Source: Bacteroidales bacterium UBA5762 (GTDB lineage: Bacteria; Bacteroidota; Bacteroidia; Bacteroidales; TTA-H9). Taken from it: a stretch of DNA of 64,000 nucleotides. The notes under the pieces are model-generated. The model had not been told where the DNA came from and searched no databases. It saw nothing but the letters and a program-made list of their open reading frames with translations. Numbering within the stretch: position 1 is the first letter of the stretch; every line of letters starts with the position of its first letter. Made by a program: the position numbers and the translations under genes. Shown in pieces: positions 30,037-38,932 of the stretch. The stretch covers positions 69,155 through 133,154 of the forward strand of contig DIEY01000037.1 in assembly GCA_002418865.1 (NCBI GenBank), in the 5' to 3' direction.

Positions 30037-30831
30037 TTATACAGATATTTCGGCCTTAATATGAGGATGTGCCCGATAATTGATGAGTTGAAAATCTTCA
30101 AATTGAAAATCGAAGATGGAGTGAATTTCAGGATTCAATTTCATGGTGGGAAGAGGATATGGAGGACGCGTAAGTTGCAATCTTGCTTGTTCGACGTGAT
30201 TTTTATAGATATGGGCATCACCCAAAGTATGAACAAATTCTCCGGGTTGGTAGCCCGTTACTTGGGCTATCATCATGGTAAGCAAAGCATAAGAAGCAAT
30301 ATTGAAAGGCACACCAAGGAATACATCGGCACTTCGTTGATAAAGCTGACAACTTAATTTATCGTTGGCCACATAAAATTGAAAAAGAATATGACAAGGA
30401 GGCAAGGCCATCTTATCAATATCTTCAACATTCCAAGCACTTACAATATGACGTCGAGAATCTGGGTTCGATTTGATAGACTCGACCACCTTACTTATTT
30501 GGTCAATTGATTTGCCATCTCTGGTTGGCCATGATCGCCACTGATAACCATAAATGGGTCCGAGTTCTCCATGGGCATCGGCCCACTCGTCCCATATAGT
30601 TACATGATTTTCATTCAAAAATTTAATATTGGTCTCACCTTTTAAAAACCATAGTAATTCATAAATGATGCTACGAACATGAAGTTTTTTAGTAGTCAGC
30701 AATGGATAACCGTCTTCTAAATTAAAACGCATCTGATAACCAAAAACGCTTATGGTTCCTGTTCCCGTACGGTCTTGTTTTTCGATCCCATTCGATAAAA
30801 TATGTTGAAGTAAATGGAGATATTGTTTCAT
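30037..30831 (-). CDS. thyA: Thymidylate synthase
   Basis: Converts dUMP to dTMP with methylene-tetrahydrofolate. The 264 residues match the short E. coli type exactly in length, with the nucleophile in [12 protein letters not shown] (Cys146), [13 protein letters not shown] at the phosphate-binding end and [23 protein letters not shown]. It begins 10 bases after the pyrophosphatase-like gene and its stop is four bases from the folA start, so the three form one transcription unit. Confidence 0.97.
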   Translation of the reverse strand: MKQYLHLLQHILSNGIEKQDRTGTGTISVFGYQMRFNLEDGYPLLTTKKLHVRSIIYELLWFLKGETNIKFLNENHVTIWDEWADAHGELGPIYGYQWRSWPTRDGKSIDQISKVVESIKSNPDSRRHIVSAWNVEDIDKMALPPCHILFQFYVANDKLSCQLYQRSADVFLGVPFNIASYALLTMMIAQVTGYQPGEFVHTLGDAHIYKNHVEQARLQLTRPPYPLPTMKLNPEIHSIFDFQFEDFQLINYRAHPHIKAEISV

Positions 30832-30840
30832 AATTTTTCC

Positions 30841-31431
30841 TCAGGATTGTAAATGAAAGGTATTCAATAGATAATGCCAAGTTTCATTTTCATCTAACCA
30901 TCCATTAATTTGAATATTAACGCCAGAAGTAGTAAAATAATTTTTCAACCATGATTCTAAGAGAAGAAAAATGGATGGGTTTGTCATGCTTAATTCGGAT
31001 GAATTTTGAATTTTGACCTTTTGTTCGGAAGGATCAGCAGGAATGGCAAGAATAAAGTGTTTCTCCTCATCACTAACCGACAGTTGCAACATACCCACTG
31101 GAATAATTTTGAGTATGGTTCCGGCAGGTTTTGAGTCGGATAACAACATCACGTGAACCGGATCGATATTCTCTTTGTTGGTCGAAATATTTAAAGAAGG
31201 AATAAATCCAAAATTGACTGGTACAGGCGATTTGAGAGCACTTCCTTTGATAAACTCATTACGAGATGAGTTATATTGAACGCAATGGGTGTTTCCGGCT
31301 GAAGTTTCAACCACCATTCTCAAATAATGATCCTCTCCAATGGGAGCAAAATGGTCATATTGAGGCCTTATACAAGCATACGTTCCTGAGATTAATATTA
31401 AAAATAAAATGATAGCTTTGAGTCTCATCAT
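30841..31431 (-). CDS. Exported inorganic-pyrophosphatase-like protein, probably inactive
   Basis: A 196-residue protein with an N-terminal export signal (LKAIILFLILISGTYAC; Cys20 could be lipidated although the lipobox is weak). The body aligns by eye with family I inorganic pyrophosphatases: PVNFGFIPS for the E. coli YGYIN segment, NIDPVHVML for DGDPVDVLV, PAGTILKIIPVGMLQL for PGSVIRCRPVGVLKM, FILAIPAD for LVAVP, and a late GW turn. Two metal-binding Asp are replaced (Asn88, His93) and the later acidic pair is not recognisable, so hydrolysis of pyrophosphate is unlikely. It overlaps the nucleoside transporter by four bases (ATGA). Function unknown. Confidence 0.75.
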   Translation of the reverse strand: MMRLKAIILFLILISGTYACIRPQYDHFAPIGEDHYLRMVVETSAGNTHCVQYNSSRNEFIKGSALKSPVPVNFGFIPSLNISTNKENIDPVHVMLLSDSKPAGTILKIIPVGMLQLSVSDEEKHFILAIPADPSEQKVKIQNSSELSMTNPSIFLLLESWLKNYFTTSGVNIQINGWLDENETWHYLLNTFHLQS

Positions 31432-32906
31432 AATGTAATCATACCGATGATAGTTGAGGAGAATAAGGCAGAAAGAGTACCAGCAATTAATGATCGAAAT
31501 CCAAAGGCAGCCAATTGACTCTTCTGATTGGGAGCCAAAGAGCCAATCCCTCCAATTTGGATTCCAATAGAGGCAAAATTAGCGAAGCCACAAAGCAAAT
31601 AGGTAGAAATAATAATGCTTTTGTATTCGAAGAAAAGCCCAGCGGCTTTATAATTGGCAAGACTGATATATCCAACGAATTCAGTCATTATAACTTTTTC
31701 GCCTAAAAGACTACCCACTAAAGTAATATCATGGATATTGACTCCAATAAGCCACATTAAAGGAGCAAGAGAGTAGCCAAGGATAAACTGAAGTGTTAAA
31801 CCCTTGTAGCGGCCACCCGTTTGAGCAGCAATCCAGTCATTGATACCCAAATAATGTCCTATCAGATCATTAAGGATAAAATTAGCCATGGCAATAAAAG
31901 CAACAAAAACCAGCAACATAGCCGCCACATTAGCTGCAAGTTTCAATCCTTCAGTAGCCCCATTCGAAATAGCATCGAGTACATTATTCCCTATCCGTTC
32001 TTTAGGAATTTTTACGGTCTTATCAACACTCTCTGTTTGGGGTACCAGTATTTTACTAATAACTACTGCGCCGGGAGCTGCCATTACTGAAGCAGAAAGA
32101 AGATGTTTGGCAAATACGAGGCGCTGAGCCGGATCGTCTCCTCCTAAAAAGCTAATATAAGCAGCCAATACTCCACCAGCCATGGTAGCCATTCCTGCCG
32201 TCATTACTAAAAATATCTCCGAACGGCTCATAGATGGTAAATAAGGTTTTATCATAAGTGGAGCCTCGGTTTGACCTAAAAATATATTTCCCGCTGTACA
32301 CAGACTCTCAGCACCAGAAATTTTCAGCGTCTTAGCCAACAACCATGCAAGAGCTTGTACTACTACCTGCACTATACCTAAATAAAACAAAAGACTCATT
32401 AATGCAGAAAAAAATATAATAGTAGGCAATACCTGAAAAGCAAAAATAAACCCAAATGAATTTGCATCGAGAAGGTTACCCAAAAGAAATTCGCTACCTG
32501 CCTTAGTAAAATTCAAAATTTCAACAAATATTTTACCTCCTGCTTCAAATATAATTCGTATGACAGGAATATATAAAACCCCAATAGCTAAAAAAATCTG
32601 TATGGCCAATCCGGTAAAAACAACTTTCCAATCCACGGCTTTACGATTCATGCTCAATAAATACGATATGGCCAACAAAACAACCATACCTAAGAGGCCT
32701 CTTAGAACTGAGACAAGAGAAAATCCCAATTTAAGTTCCTGAGGCAAATGGGTACCCGAGGGGTTAGCTCCTTGTACTAAAGTATCGGCTAGAGCCTTAT
32801 GTACATTCAACGTATCGGATGTACTTACTGAATCGGCCATTCCAGCTACAGGTAAAACACAAATAGATATTATAATAAAAATCAATTTGATAGTAGAACT
32901 TTTCAT
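31428..32906 (-). CDS. nupC: CNT-family nucleoside transporter
   Basis: Concentrative nucleoside transporter of the inner membrane, coupled to Na+ or H+. The 492-residue protein has three N-terminal CNT segments, GNIFLGQTEAPLMIKPYLPSMSRSE-type core motif (split here as NIFLGQTEAPLMIKPYL), the MTAGMATMAGGVLAAY gate and the C-terminal CGFANFASIGIQIGGIG, which are CNT hallmarks. I start at ATG 32906 instead of an upstream TTG. Unusually, it begins with a cleavable-looking signal (MKSSTIKLIFIIISICVLPVAGMAD) and about 45 polar residues before the transport domain. Neighbours thyA and folA fit a nucleoside-salvage role. Confidence 0.9.
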   Translation of the reverse strand: MKSSTIKLIFIIISICVLPVAGMADSVSTSDTLNVHKALADTLVQGANPSGTHLPQELKLGFSLVSVLRGLLGMVVLLAISYLLSMNRKAVDWKVVFTGLAIQIFLAIGVLYIPVIRIIFEAGGKIFVEILNFTKAGSEFLLGNLLDANSFGFIFAFQVLPTIIFFSALMSLLFYLGIVQVVVQALAWLLAKTLKISGAESLCTAGNIFLGQTEAPLMIKPYLPSMSRSEIFLVMTAGMATMAGGVLAAYISFLGGDDPAQRLVFAKHLLSASVMAAPGAVVISKILVPQTESVDKTVKIPKERIGNNVLDAISNGATEGLKLAANVAAMLLVFVAFIAMANFILNDLIGHYLGINDWIAAQTGGRYKGLTLQFILGYSLAPLMWLIGVNIHDITLVGSLLGEKVIMTEFVGYISLANYKAAGLFFEYKSIIISTYLLCGFANFASIGIQIGGIGSLAPNQKSQLAAFGFRSLIAGTLSALFSSTIIGMITL

Positions 32907-32932
32907 AGAGATATAGAACAATTAGGTTAGTT

Positions 32933-33514
32933 TTATTTTCTACGGTTTAGCTCGTCCCTGATCTTGCTTGCCTTTTCGTAATCTTCATCATCTATAGCCT
33001 TTTGCATCATCTGTTCCAGCTCTTCATTATTATAAGCTTCCCATCCCCTTAAATTTTCCTCCTCTCCACCAGGTTCTGAACCCTCCTCTTCGGTTTGAAT
33101 TTCCTCATCTATCTCTATTCCTGCTGCTTCAAGAATCTCTTCGGTTGTATATATTGGGCAATTGAAACGCAGAGCTAATGCTACAGCATCAGAAGTTCTT
33201 GAATCAATTTCTATTATATTGTGACCATCATCACAAATTAAAACCGCATGAAAAACACCTTCTATAAATTTATTGATAAATACTTCTATTATTCTTACCC
33301 CAAAAGTTTCTGCAAAAGTCTTGAACAAATCATGAGTTAATGGCCTAGCAGGTTTCATTTTTTCCAATTCTATGGCTATGGCTTGAGCTTCAGCACTTCC
33401 TATAATGATAGGTAAACGTCTTTTCCCTCCTATTTCACCTAAAATTAATGCATAAGCACCATTTTGTACCTGACTGAACGACATTCCTGCAATCTCCATT
33501 TGAACTTTCTTCAT
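32933..33514 (-). CDS. Bifunctional nuclease (DUF151) with UVR motif
   Basis: A 193-residue protein of the bifunctional nuclease family (DUF151/BFN). The BFN domain spans about 1-135: MEIAGMSFSQVQNGAYALILGEIGGKRRLPIIIGSAEAQAIA, then SRTSDAVALALRFNCPIY. An acidic linker (EIQTEEEGSEPGGEEE) leads to a C-terminal UvrB/UvrC-type helical hairpin (LEQMMQKAIDDEDYEKASKI) at 165-193. In Bacteroidota this two-domain layout is common. It is the first gene of the nupC-thyA-folA run, 27 bases ahead of nupC. Confidence 0.9.
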   Translation of the reverse strand: MKKVQMEIAGMSFSQVQNGAYALILGEIGGKRRLPIIIGSAEAQAIAIELEKMKPARPLTHDLFKTFAETFGVRIIEVFINKFIEGVFHAVLICDDGHNIIEIDSRTSDAVALALRFNCPIYTTEEILEAAGIEIDEEIQTEEEGSEPGGEEENLRGWEAYNNEELEQMMQKAIDDEDYEKASKIRDELNRRK

Positions 33515-34099
33515 CCTAATTTTGTATCTTTATTATTGAAAATCAATTAATTCAACAAAATATTCGTCTTCCCCATTCTTCATTAACAACCTCATTTCGT
33601 CATTTTTATCTGGCTTACAAAATAAAGCAAATCTTACGAAAAATTGATGATATCCATTTTTTAAATATCCTAAAAAGTGATTGTCAATACCTTGATTTCG
33701 CATGAGTCAATAATTTTGTAGAATCGTTTGCATTAAAGAATTTGCTGCTTACGCTTGCCAGGTAAGCCAACACTAACCATTAAAAAACTCGGTATTATCC
33801 TTGTTGTATTACTATTACAGCTCATATCGAGTGTATTGATACCCTAAAAAATCCTGGAATAATAACAGACTGCACAGCTGATGATGCCAGCCACAGCGTT
33901 AGTCCTTTTGGCTAATGGCTTCGAAACTTATGTTTTGACTGGTGTAGCCCTTATTTGGTTTATTGTTCTTGAAGTCACCATTGTCGAGTTTCAATCTACC
34001 TTCATCGTCTGGATATTCATGATGCGCTTTAAAAGGAACAGCCATTGTTATTTACTTCGATTTAGTTCATAGTTTAATTTGACAACCCGCCTTATCATT
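33515..34099. other. Intergenic region with a possible 48-residue ORF
   Basis: About 585 bases between the DUF151 nuclease and lrp. The only item of note is a minus-strand ORF at 33899-34045 (48 residues, starting MAVPFKAHHEYPDDEGRLK), hydrophilic, with no ribosome binding site that I can see and no family that I recognise. Nearby minus-strand frames read short stretches such as VSVGLPGKRKQQIL before stops, so this may be a decayed gene. Confidence 0.35.
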
Positions 34100-34573
34100 C
34101 TAAGCTTCTGGAATCAAACTGCGTATAAAACCTTCTTCTAATGAGATAAAGGTTTCAGTAAAAGTGATCTCAGGAATAGATTGAATCTTATCTACTATAA
34201 TCTGCTTTAAGTGCTCGTTATTATGAGTATAAATCTTGGCTAACAAGCTATACTTTCCTGTAATATGATGGCATTCCACGATTTCCGGAATTTGCTTTAT
34301 TTTTTCGAAAACCTCCTCATGAGTTCGAGTAGTGGTAAGATTGATTTGAATTCCAATAAATGCGCATGTGAAATAACCTAAAGCCTGAGGTGAAAGCTTT
34401 AAAGTAGCTTTCTGAATAATTCCAGCCTGTTCCATTTTCTTAACTCTTTGATGTATGGCTGCACCACTCACTCCGCATTCCCTCGCAATTTCGAGAAAGG
34501 GAGTCCTGGCATTCTCTGTTAAAACATTTAGAATCTTACGATCTAAACTATCGAGTTGGAAGTTAGTATTCAT
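34100..34573 (-). CDS. Lrp/AsnC family transcriptional regulator
   Basis: Leucine-responsive-type DNA-binding regulator of 157 residues. The N-terminal helix-turn-helix (about 5-60) has LDSLDRKILNVLTENARTPFLEIA and GAAIHQRVKKMEQAGII; the C-terminal RAM ligand-binding domain runs about 68-150. Divergent from the Cys/Met lyase gene with 150 bases between, so control of that gene by this regulator and its amino-acid ligand is a reasonable inference. Confidence 0.92.
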   Translation of the reverse strand: MNTNFQLDSLDRKILNVLTENARTPFLEIARECGVSGAAIHQRVKKMEQAGIIQKATLKLSPQALGYFTCAFIGIQINLTTTRTHEEVFEKIKQIPEIVECHHITGKYSLLAKIYTHNNEHLKQIIVDKIQSIPEITFTETFISLEEGFIRSLIPEA

Positions 34574-34601
34574 ATTTTCTCCCTTTTTACTTACACTTTT
34601 A

Positions 34602-34609
34602 CAAAATTA
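34602..34609 (-). promoter_or_regulatory. Candidate lrp promoter box
   Basis: TAATTTTG on the minus strand, 28 bases ahead of the lrp ATG. It is part of a 13-base sequence that returns inverted at the promoter of the divergent gene. Confidence 0.5.
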
Positions 34610-34687
34610 ATCGAAATTTTACGAAAGATATTAATCAAATGATGAAAAATTTATAAAATCTATATCCTGATGATCGAGCTTTTTTAA

Positions 34688-34695
34688 TAATTTTG
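34688..34695 (+). promoter_or_regulatory. Candidate promoter box for the PLP lyase gene
   Basis: TAATTTTG on the plus strand, 28 bases ahead of the ATG at 34724. The 13 bases TAATTTTGTAAAA here (34688-34700) are the exact inverse complement of 34597-34609. Confidence 0.5.
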
Positions 34696-34723
34696 TAAAA
34701 CATCCTAAAAAAATGATGCTATC

Positions 34724-35929
34724 ATGAATATAAATTTTGATCCTTCAGAGAAAATTTTCGAACTGCTTCAGTTTGGAGAGTTTGGTGACGTAAATCCATC
34801 TATTACAGATTCTGCCACATTCACCTTTATGCAGGCAAAAACTATGAGTGAGACCTTTGCTGGAAAAACAGATGGTTGTTTTCTATATTCCCGTCATTGG
34901 AATCCGAGTAATAAATACCTTGCAGATGCTCTCGCGGCCATGGAAGGTACAGAATCGTGTTGGGTTACAGCCAGCGGAATGTCGGCAATTACTACTACCT
35001 TACTCCATTTGTGTAACTCAGGCGACCACATTGTCTCCAGTTTATGTACTTATGGTGGTACCTTTGCTTTTCTACATAATTATCTTGCAAAATTCAACAT
35101 TAGCGTCAGTTTTGTCGACATTACCAAACCTGAAGAAGTAAAAGCAGCCATCAAGCCCAATACAAAACTCATTTATACCGAAACCATGACCAATCCATTG
35201 TTGCAAATTAGCGACATACCCGTACTCGCCGAAATTGCCAATCAACATGGCCTTCCACTAGTCGTTGACAATACATTTACACCAATGATTGTGAGCCCGG
35301 CTTTATTAGGTGCCCATATCGTGGTTTATAGCCTAACTAAATTCGTAAATGGAAAAAATGATTGCATAGCCGGAGCCATTTGTGCCTCAAAAGATTTTGT
35401 TCAATCCTTGAGCAATGTAAACGATGGCAGTGCTATGCTTCTTGGCCCTGTTCTCGATCCCTTGCGTTCATCTTCTATTTTAAAAAACCTACATACACTG
35501 CATATACGCATGCAAAAACATAGTAGCAATGCCTTATATCTGGCCCAAAAATTCCGCGAAACGGGTTTAAAGACCATTTATCCTGGTTTCGAAGATGATC
35601 CCTGCTACCCAGTATTCAAAAAAATAATGAACCCAGATTATGGCTTTGGCGGTATGCTTGCCGTTGATCTTGAAACAAGCGAAAAAGCTGCTGCTTTAAT
35701 GGAAAAAATAGAAGTGGCAGGTGTGGGCTATCTGGCCGTTAGCTTGGGCTATTTTAAAACTCTTTTTAGCAATTCAGGCAAAAGCACATCAAGTGAAGTG
35801 CCACCCGAATATCAACAAAAAATGGGACTCTCCGAAGGTTTAGTCCGTTTCTCAGTCGGCCTCGATCATAATATTAGCAACACCTGGTCGAAAATCGAAA
35901 CCTGCCTTAAAGAGCTTCAAATTATCTGA
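34724..35929 (+). CDS. Cys/Met metabolism PLP-dependent lyase (methionine gamma-lyase-like)
   Basis: Fold-type I PLP enzyme of the cystathionine gamma-synthase/methionine gamma-lyase group, 401 residues. Visible are YSRHWNPSNKYLADALAAMEGTE, the cofactor region ASGMSAI, ETMTNPLL, the VVDNTFTPM motif with the PLP-binding Asp, and SLTKFVNG with the Schiff-base lysine Lys206, then GLVRFSVGLD near the end. The subfamily uses TK in place of SK before the lysine partner. Substrate (methionine, cystathionine or homoserine ester) cannot be fixed from sequence. The divergent Lrp regulator points to amino-acid-controlled expression, probably catabolic. Confidence 0.88.
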   Translation: MNINFDPSEKIFELLQFGEFGDVNPSITDSATFTFMQAKTMSETFAGKTDGCFLYSRHWNPSNKYLADALAAMEGTESCWVTASGMSAITTTLLHLCNSGDHIVSSLCTYGGTFAFLHNYLAKFNISVSFVDITKPEEVKAAIKPNTKLIYTETMTNPLLQISDIPVLAEIANQHGLPLVVDNTFTPMIVSPALLGAHIVVYSLTKFVNGKNDCIAGAICASKDFVQSLSNVNDGSAMLLGPVLDPLRSSSILKNLHTLHIRMQKHSSNALYLAQKFRETGLKTIYPGFEDDPCYPVFKKIMNPDYGFGGMLAVDLETSEKAAALMEKIEVAGVGYLAVSLGYFKTLFSNSGKSTSSEVPPEYQQKMGLSEGLVRFSVGLDHNISNTWSKIETCLKELQII

Positions 35930-36105
35930 AATTCATTCTCTCAACCATGTTTCAGCTTTCATACAAAAAGTCTAAATAACACCAAGCTTCTCACTTCACT
36001 ATTCATTAAAAGTAAACTTTTCGAACAAATAAGGATAAAATAATGTTATTTTATCGATAACACCAATTTTGTATCTTCATTCAAACCATTATAATTTAAA
36101 TAGTT

Positions 36106-36561
36106 ATGCTAAAGATAGGAGATAAAGCCCCAGATTTTACGGGTATAGATCAAAATGGCAATCCCATTTCATTAAAAGACTTCAGAGGAAGAAAAGTTGT
36201 GCTTTACTTTTACCCAAAAGCCAATACCCCTGGATGTACAGCTGAAGCATGCAGCCTAAACGACAATTTAGAGCATTTGAAAACCAAAGGTTATGAGATT
36301 ATTGGGGTAAGTGCCGATAACGTGAAAGCTCAAAAAAATTTTGCCGAGAAATATCATTTGAACTTCCCTTTGATAGCCGATACTGAAAAAAATATCATCA
36401 AGAGTTATGGCGCATGGGGTAAAAAGAAGAGGTACGGCAAAGAGTATGAAGGTATCATGCGTTATACCTTCCTGATTTCGGAAGATGGCCTCATTCAAAA
36501 TATCATTACACAAGTTGATACTAAAAATCACGCCTCACAGATCCTCGAAAAAGATTTATAA
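36106..36561 (+). CDS. bcp: Thioredoxin-dependent thiol peroxidase (BCP)
   Basis: Peroxiredoxin that reduces hydrogen and organic peroxides with thioredoxin. The 151 residues hold YPKANTPGCTAEACSLND with peroxidatic Cys44 and resolving Cys49, the E. coli BCP spacing, and the GVSADNVKAQKNFAEKYHLNFPL and RYTFLI regions. It stands alone on the plus strand; the upstream CAATTTTG is a one-mismatch promoter box. Confidence 0.95.
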   Translation: MLKIGDKAPDFTGIDQNGNPISLKDFRGRKVVLYFYPKANTPGCTAEACSLNDNLEHLKTKGYEIIGVSADNVKAQKNFAEKYHLNFPLIADTEKNIIKSYGAWGKKKRYGKEYEGIMRYTFLISEDGLIQNIITQVDTKNHASQILEKDL

Positions 36562-36858
36562 AAAATTGATACACAACCTAAAAAAAGGAATTTTCCCATT
36601 TTTGAATAAAAATTCTAATTATTGAAAAAAGTAATGCTACTGTTTCTCGATTCATAAGAATCAGTATAAAATTGTTATGTCTTCAAAATAAATAACTTAA
36701 ACTACATTATACAGCCTTAGATGAGAGGTAGATTATTTCAATACTGAAATGGCATAAATTTTCCTATAATAAAAAAGAAAATAAAGTTTGATTGAATGTT
36801 ATTCTATTCTACTAACAAATAAAGACAAAATATTTAAAAATCACTAAAGCAATATTTT
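36562..36858. other. AT-rich intergenic region
   Basis: About 300 bases between bcp and the LVIVD/DUF4114 lipoprotein gene. I see no ORF, hairpin terminator or full promoter match in it. Confidence 0.4.
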
Positions 36859-38826
36859 ATGAAATCATTTAAAATTCTTATGGGTTCTTTTGCTCTTTCG
36901 ATAATGTTGTTTGCTTCTTGTACGAAGGAGCAAGATGAACCTCAGTATTCTTCAGATGATGAGATGTTATTGAATGTAAATACAGACAGTAAGCAGCTTA
37001 CAGCCAGCCGCATGAAATACATTTACATGCCGGTTTTCGATACTACTTATCAGAATTTTTACAATTCTACCAACACACTGAAGAACAGTTTAGATATTAT
37101 TCCTAATCCTTCTCATCAATTTATTCTGGTAGGTGAAATTGCATCGCCGGTTAGGAGTGGCAATAGAGTTCTAAGTGCCACCCATGTGGAGGTTTTAGGG
37201 AACAAGGCTTATGTTTCCTATCATTACAATGAGCAATCTGGTTCGGGATTCACTGGTGGTGATCTTTATGAAGGCCAGATCGATGTAATAGATATTACCG
37301 ATCCAAGTTTACCAGTTATCTTACAATCTGCTATTCCTACAAAAAAGGCAGATTTCAATTCTATGACACTCGACTTGACTGAGACTAACGGGCAACGTAA
37401 ATTATGGGTTGCTGCAACAGATTTTGGTGTAGGAGGAGCCATTTATCAACTCACTTTGCAAAATGGAGAAATTCCCTCACCGGCAGTGATGTACAGAACA
37501 AAAACTCCACCGGGAAAATCCTCCAATAGCGTAGCTCGTGCAGCCACATGGTTATTTGCTACTGCAGGGCGCACTGCAGGTGGTTTATTTACTTTCGATG
37601 CCAGCAACATGCATTTAGAAAACACTATTGAATTTCCCAACGCCAAGTACAATGCAGTTACAGGCCAGAATATAGGCGATAAGAATGTGGTTTTGAAAAG
37701 TGGAAATACCGCCGAAATTCAGGTATATGAAATTAGCCAGGCACATACGCTTTTGAATACATTTTCTATTGGCAGCATTCAGCCAGAAGACGGAAAATCT
37801 GTCTTATATGTAAAGGATAACCTTGCTTGGGTGGCAATGGGATATGAAGGTGTAAAAGCCTTCGATCTGAATACAGGAGCAGTGGTTCATAGTCTTTCAC
37901 CCTCCAATATGGCACCCGAATGTATTAGCAACGGTGTTTCTATTGATGAAGATTATGTTTATATAGCCAACGGGAGTGGAGGGCTTTATCTGTGCAAAAT
38001 CATCCCCGGACAGCAAGAACTGAGTGTTGTAGGAATTTACAAATATGGAGCCTCGGCCAACTATGTAATGGCTAAAAATAATTATATTTTTATAGCCAAC
38101 GGACGCGAAGGATTAAAGATTCTTCATAAAGTCTGGGAAGGCGATTACAATGTAATTTGCGATTATGATGAATCTGGTATGCCAGTATGTCTCGAACCCA
38201 ACCCCGAGCCTATATGTCCTACGCTTATGAACACACTTCAGCTCGCCTTACCAAGCAACCAAAATGCCATGGTTAACCATCCCGAATATTTTATAAATCC
38301 CAATCACAATATTGTGCTTAATGCTCCTGCTACTATTTATTTTACCTTTATTGATGAAGGGGCGGGTATGAAAAATTCTTATGGCATATATTGGTACAAT
38401 GCATCAAATCCACCAACTTCTGTAGCACAAATCAAATCCACTAAAACACTCTTATTCCCTAATACCTCTAAGGTAAATTCTGGTGGCAATCTCGTTGCTG
38501 GGCATACTATTCACATGGTAGGCACTTTCTCAGCGGGTACATCTATTGGCAGTTTTTTGGTTGTTGGTGGATGGGCAGGCCTTTCGCCCACCTATCCCAC
38601 TGGTCTGTCGAATGGCTATTATACACATTATTCCGACATGAATTTAAATCTTAATGGAGGCCAGCAACAAAGCCTGTTGTTTTACGATGCAGCCTGCGAC
38701 AATCTCATTTTGACTTTCGAAGACGTTTTATTGCCTGGAGGTGACAAAGATTTCAATGACGTAATCATAAAAATTGCCGTCGATCCTCCTACAGCAGTCG
38801 ATCCTTCACTCTATATTCCTTTGTAA
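36859..38826 (+). CDS. LVIVD-propeller lipoprotein with C-terminal DUF4114
   Basis: A 655-residue surface or periplasmic lipoprotein: signal and lipobox IMLFASC (Cys21), then a long beta-propeller-like region (about 90-430) with LVIVD-type blades (QIDVIDITDPSLPVIL, GVKAFDLNTGAVVHSL, YVYIANGSGGLYL, YIFIANGREGLKIL). The last 150 residues are a DUF4114 domain (FTFIDEGAGMKNSYGIYWYN, LLPGGDKDFNDVIIKI), whose Asp-rich end suggests calcium binding. No T9SS sorting domain. Partner unknown. It ends in front of a strong terminator. Confidence 0.82.
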   Translation: MKSFKILMGSFALSIMLFASCTKEQDEPQYSSDDEMLLNVNTDSKQLTASRMKYIYMPVFDTTYQNFYNSTNTLKNSLDIIPNPSHQFILVGEIASPVRSGNRVLSATHVEVLGNKAYVSYHYNEQSGSGFTGGDLYEGQIDVIDITDPSLPVILQSAIPTKKADFNSMTLDLTETNGQRKLWVAATDFGVGGAIYQLTLQNGEIPSPAVMYRTKTPPGKSSNSVARAATWLFATAGRTAGGLFTFDASNMHLENTIEFPNAKYNAVTGQNIGDKNVVLKSGNTAEIQVYEISQAHTLLNTFSIGSIQPEDGKSVLYVKDNLAWVAMGYEGVKAFDLNTGAVVHSLSPSNMAPECISNGVSIDEDYVYIANGSGGLYLCKIIPGQQELSVVGIYKYGASANYVMAKNNYIFIANGREGLKILHKVWEGDYNVICDYDESGMPVCLEPNPEPICPTLMNTLQLALPSNQNAMVNHPEYFINPNHNIVLNAPATIYFTFIDEGAGMKNSYGIYWYNASNPPTSVAQIKSTKTLLFPNTSKVNSGGNLVAGHTIHMVGTFSAGTSIGSFLVVGGWAGLSPTYPTGLSNGYYTHYSDMNLNLNGGQQQSLLFYDAACDNLILTFEDVLLPGGDKDFNDVIIKIAVDPPTAVDPSLYIPL

Positions 38827-38860
38827 CCCTTTCAAAGGCATCCAAGCTGAAAATCAATTT

Positions 38861-38904
38861 ATTAGCGCGAGCCAAATAAAATTTGGCTCGCGCTAATCTT
38901 TTTT
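38861..38904 (+). terminator. Strong intrinsic terminator before recA
   Basis: A perfect 17-base stem (ATTAGCGCGAGCCAAAT and its exact complement) with a 3-base AAA loop, then C and six T. The stem is palindromic and could serve both strands, but only the plus side has a clear T run. Confidence 0.92.
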
Positions 38905-38924
38905 CCAACTATCAAAATTTATAT

Positions 38925-38932
38925 TACTTTTG
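38925..38932 (+). promoter_or_regulatory. Candidate recA promoter box
   Basis: TACTTTTG matches TAnnTTTG and lies 57 bases ahead of the recA ATG at 38990. It overlaps the start of the longer reading frame, which argues against that longer start. No SOS-type operator was recognised. Confidence 0.45.

Noticed and set aside
30033..30101. Longer folA start inside thyA
   Set aside because: It would overlap thyA by 65 bases with a tail foreign to the family; the ATG at 30032 directly follows the thyA stop with an AAGG.
33881..34072. Plus-strand 63-codon ORF in the gap before lrp
   Set aside because: Low-complexity hydrophobic reading, no ribosome binding site, and it lies opposite another unsupported ORF.
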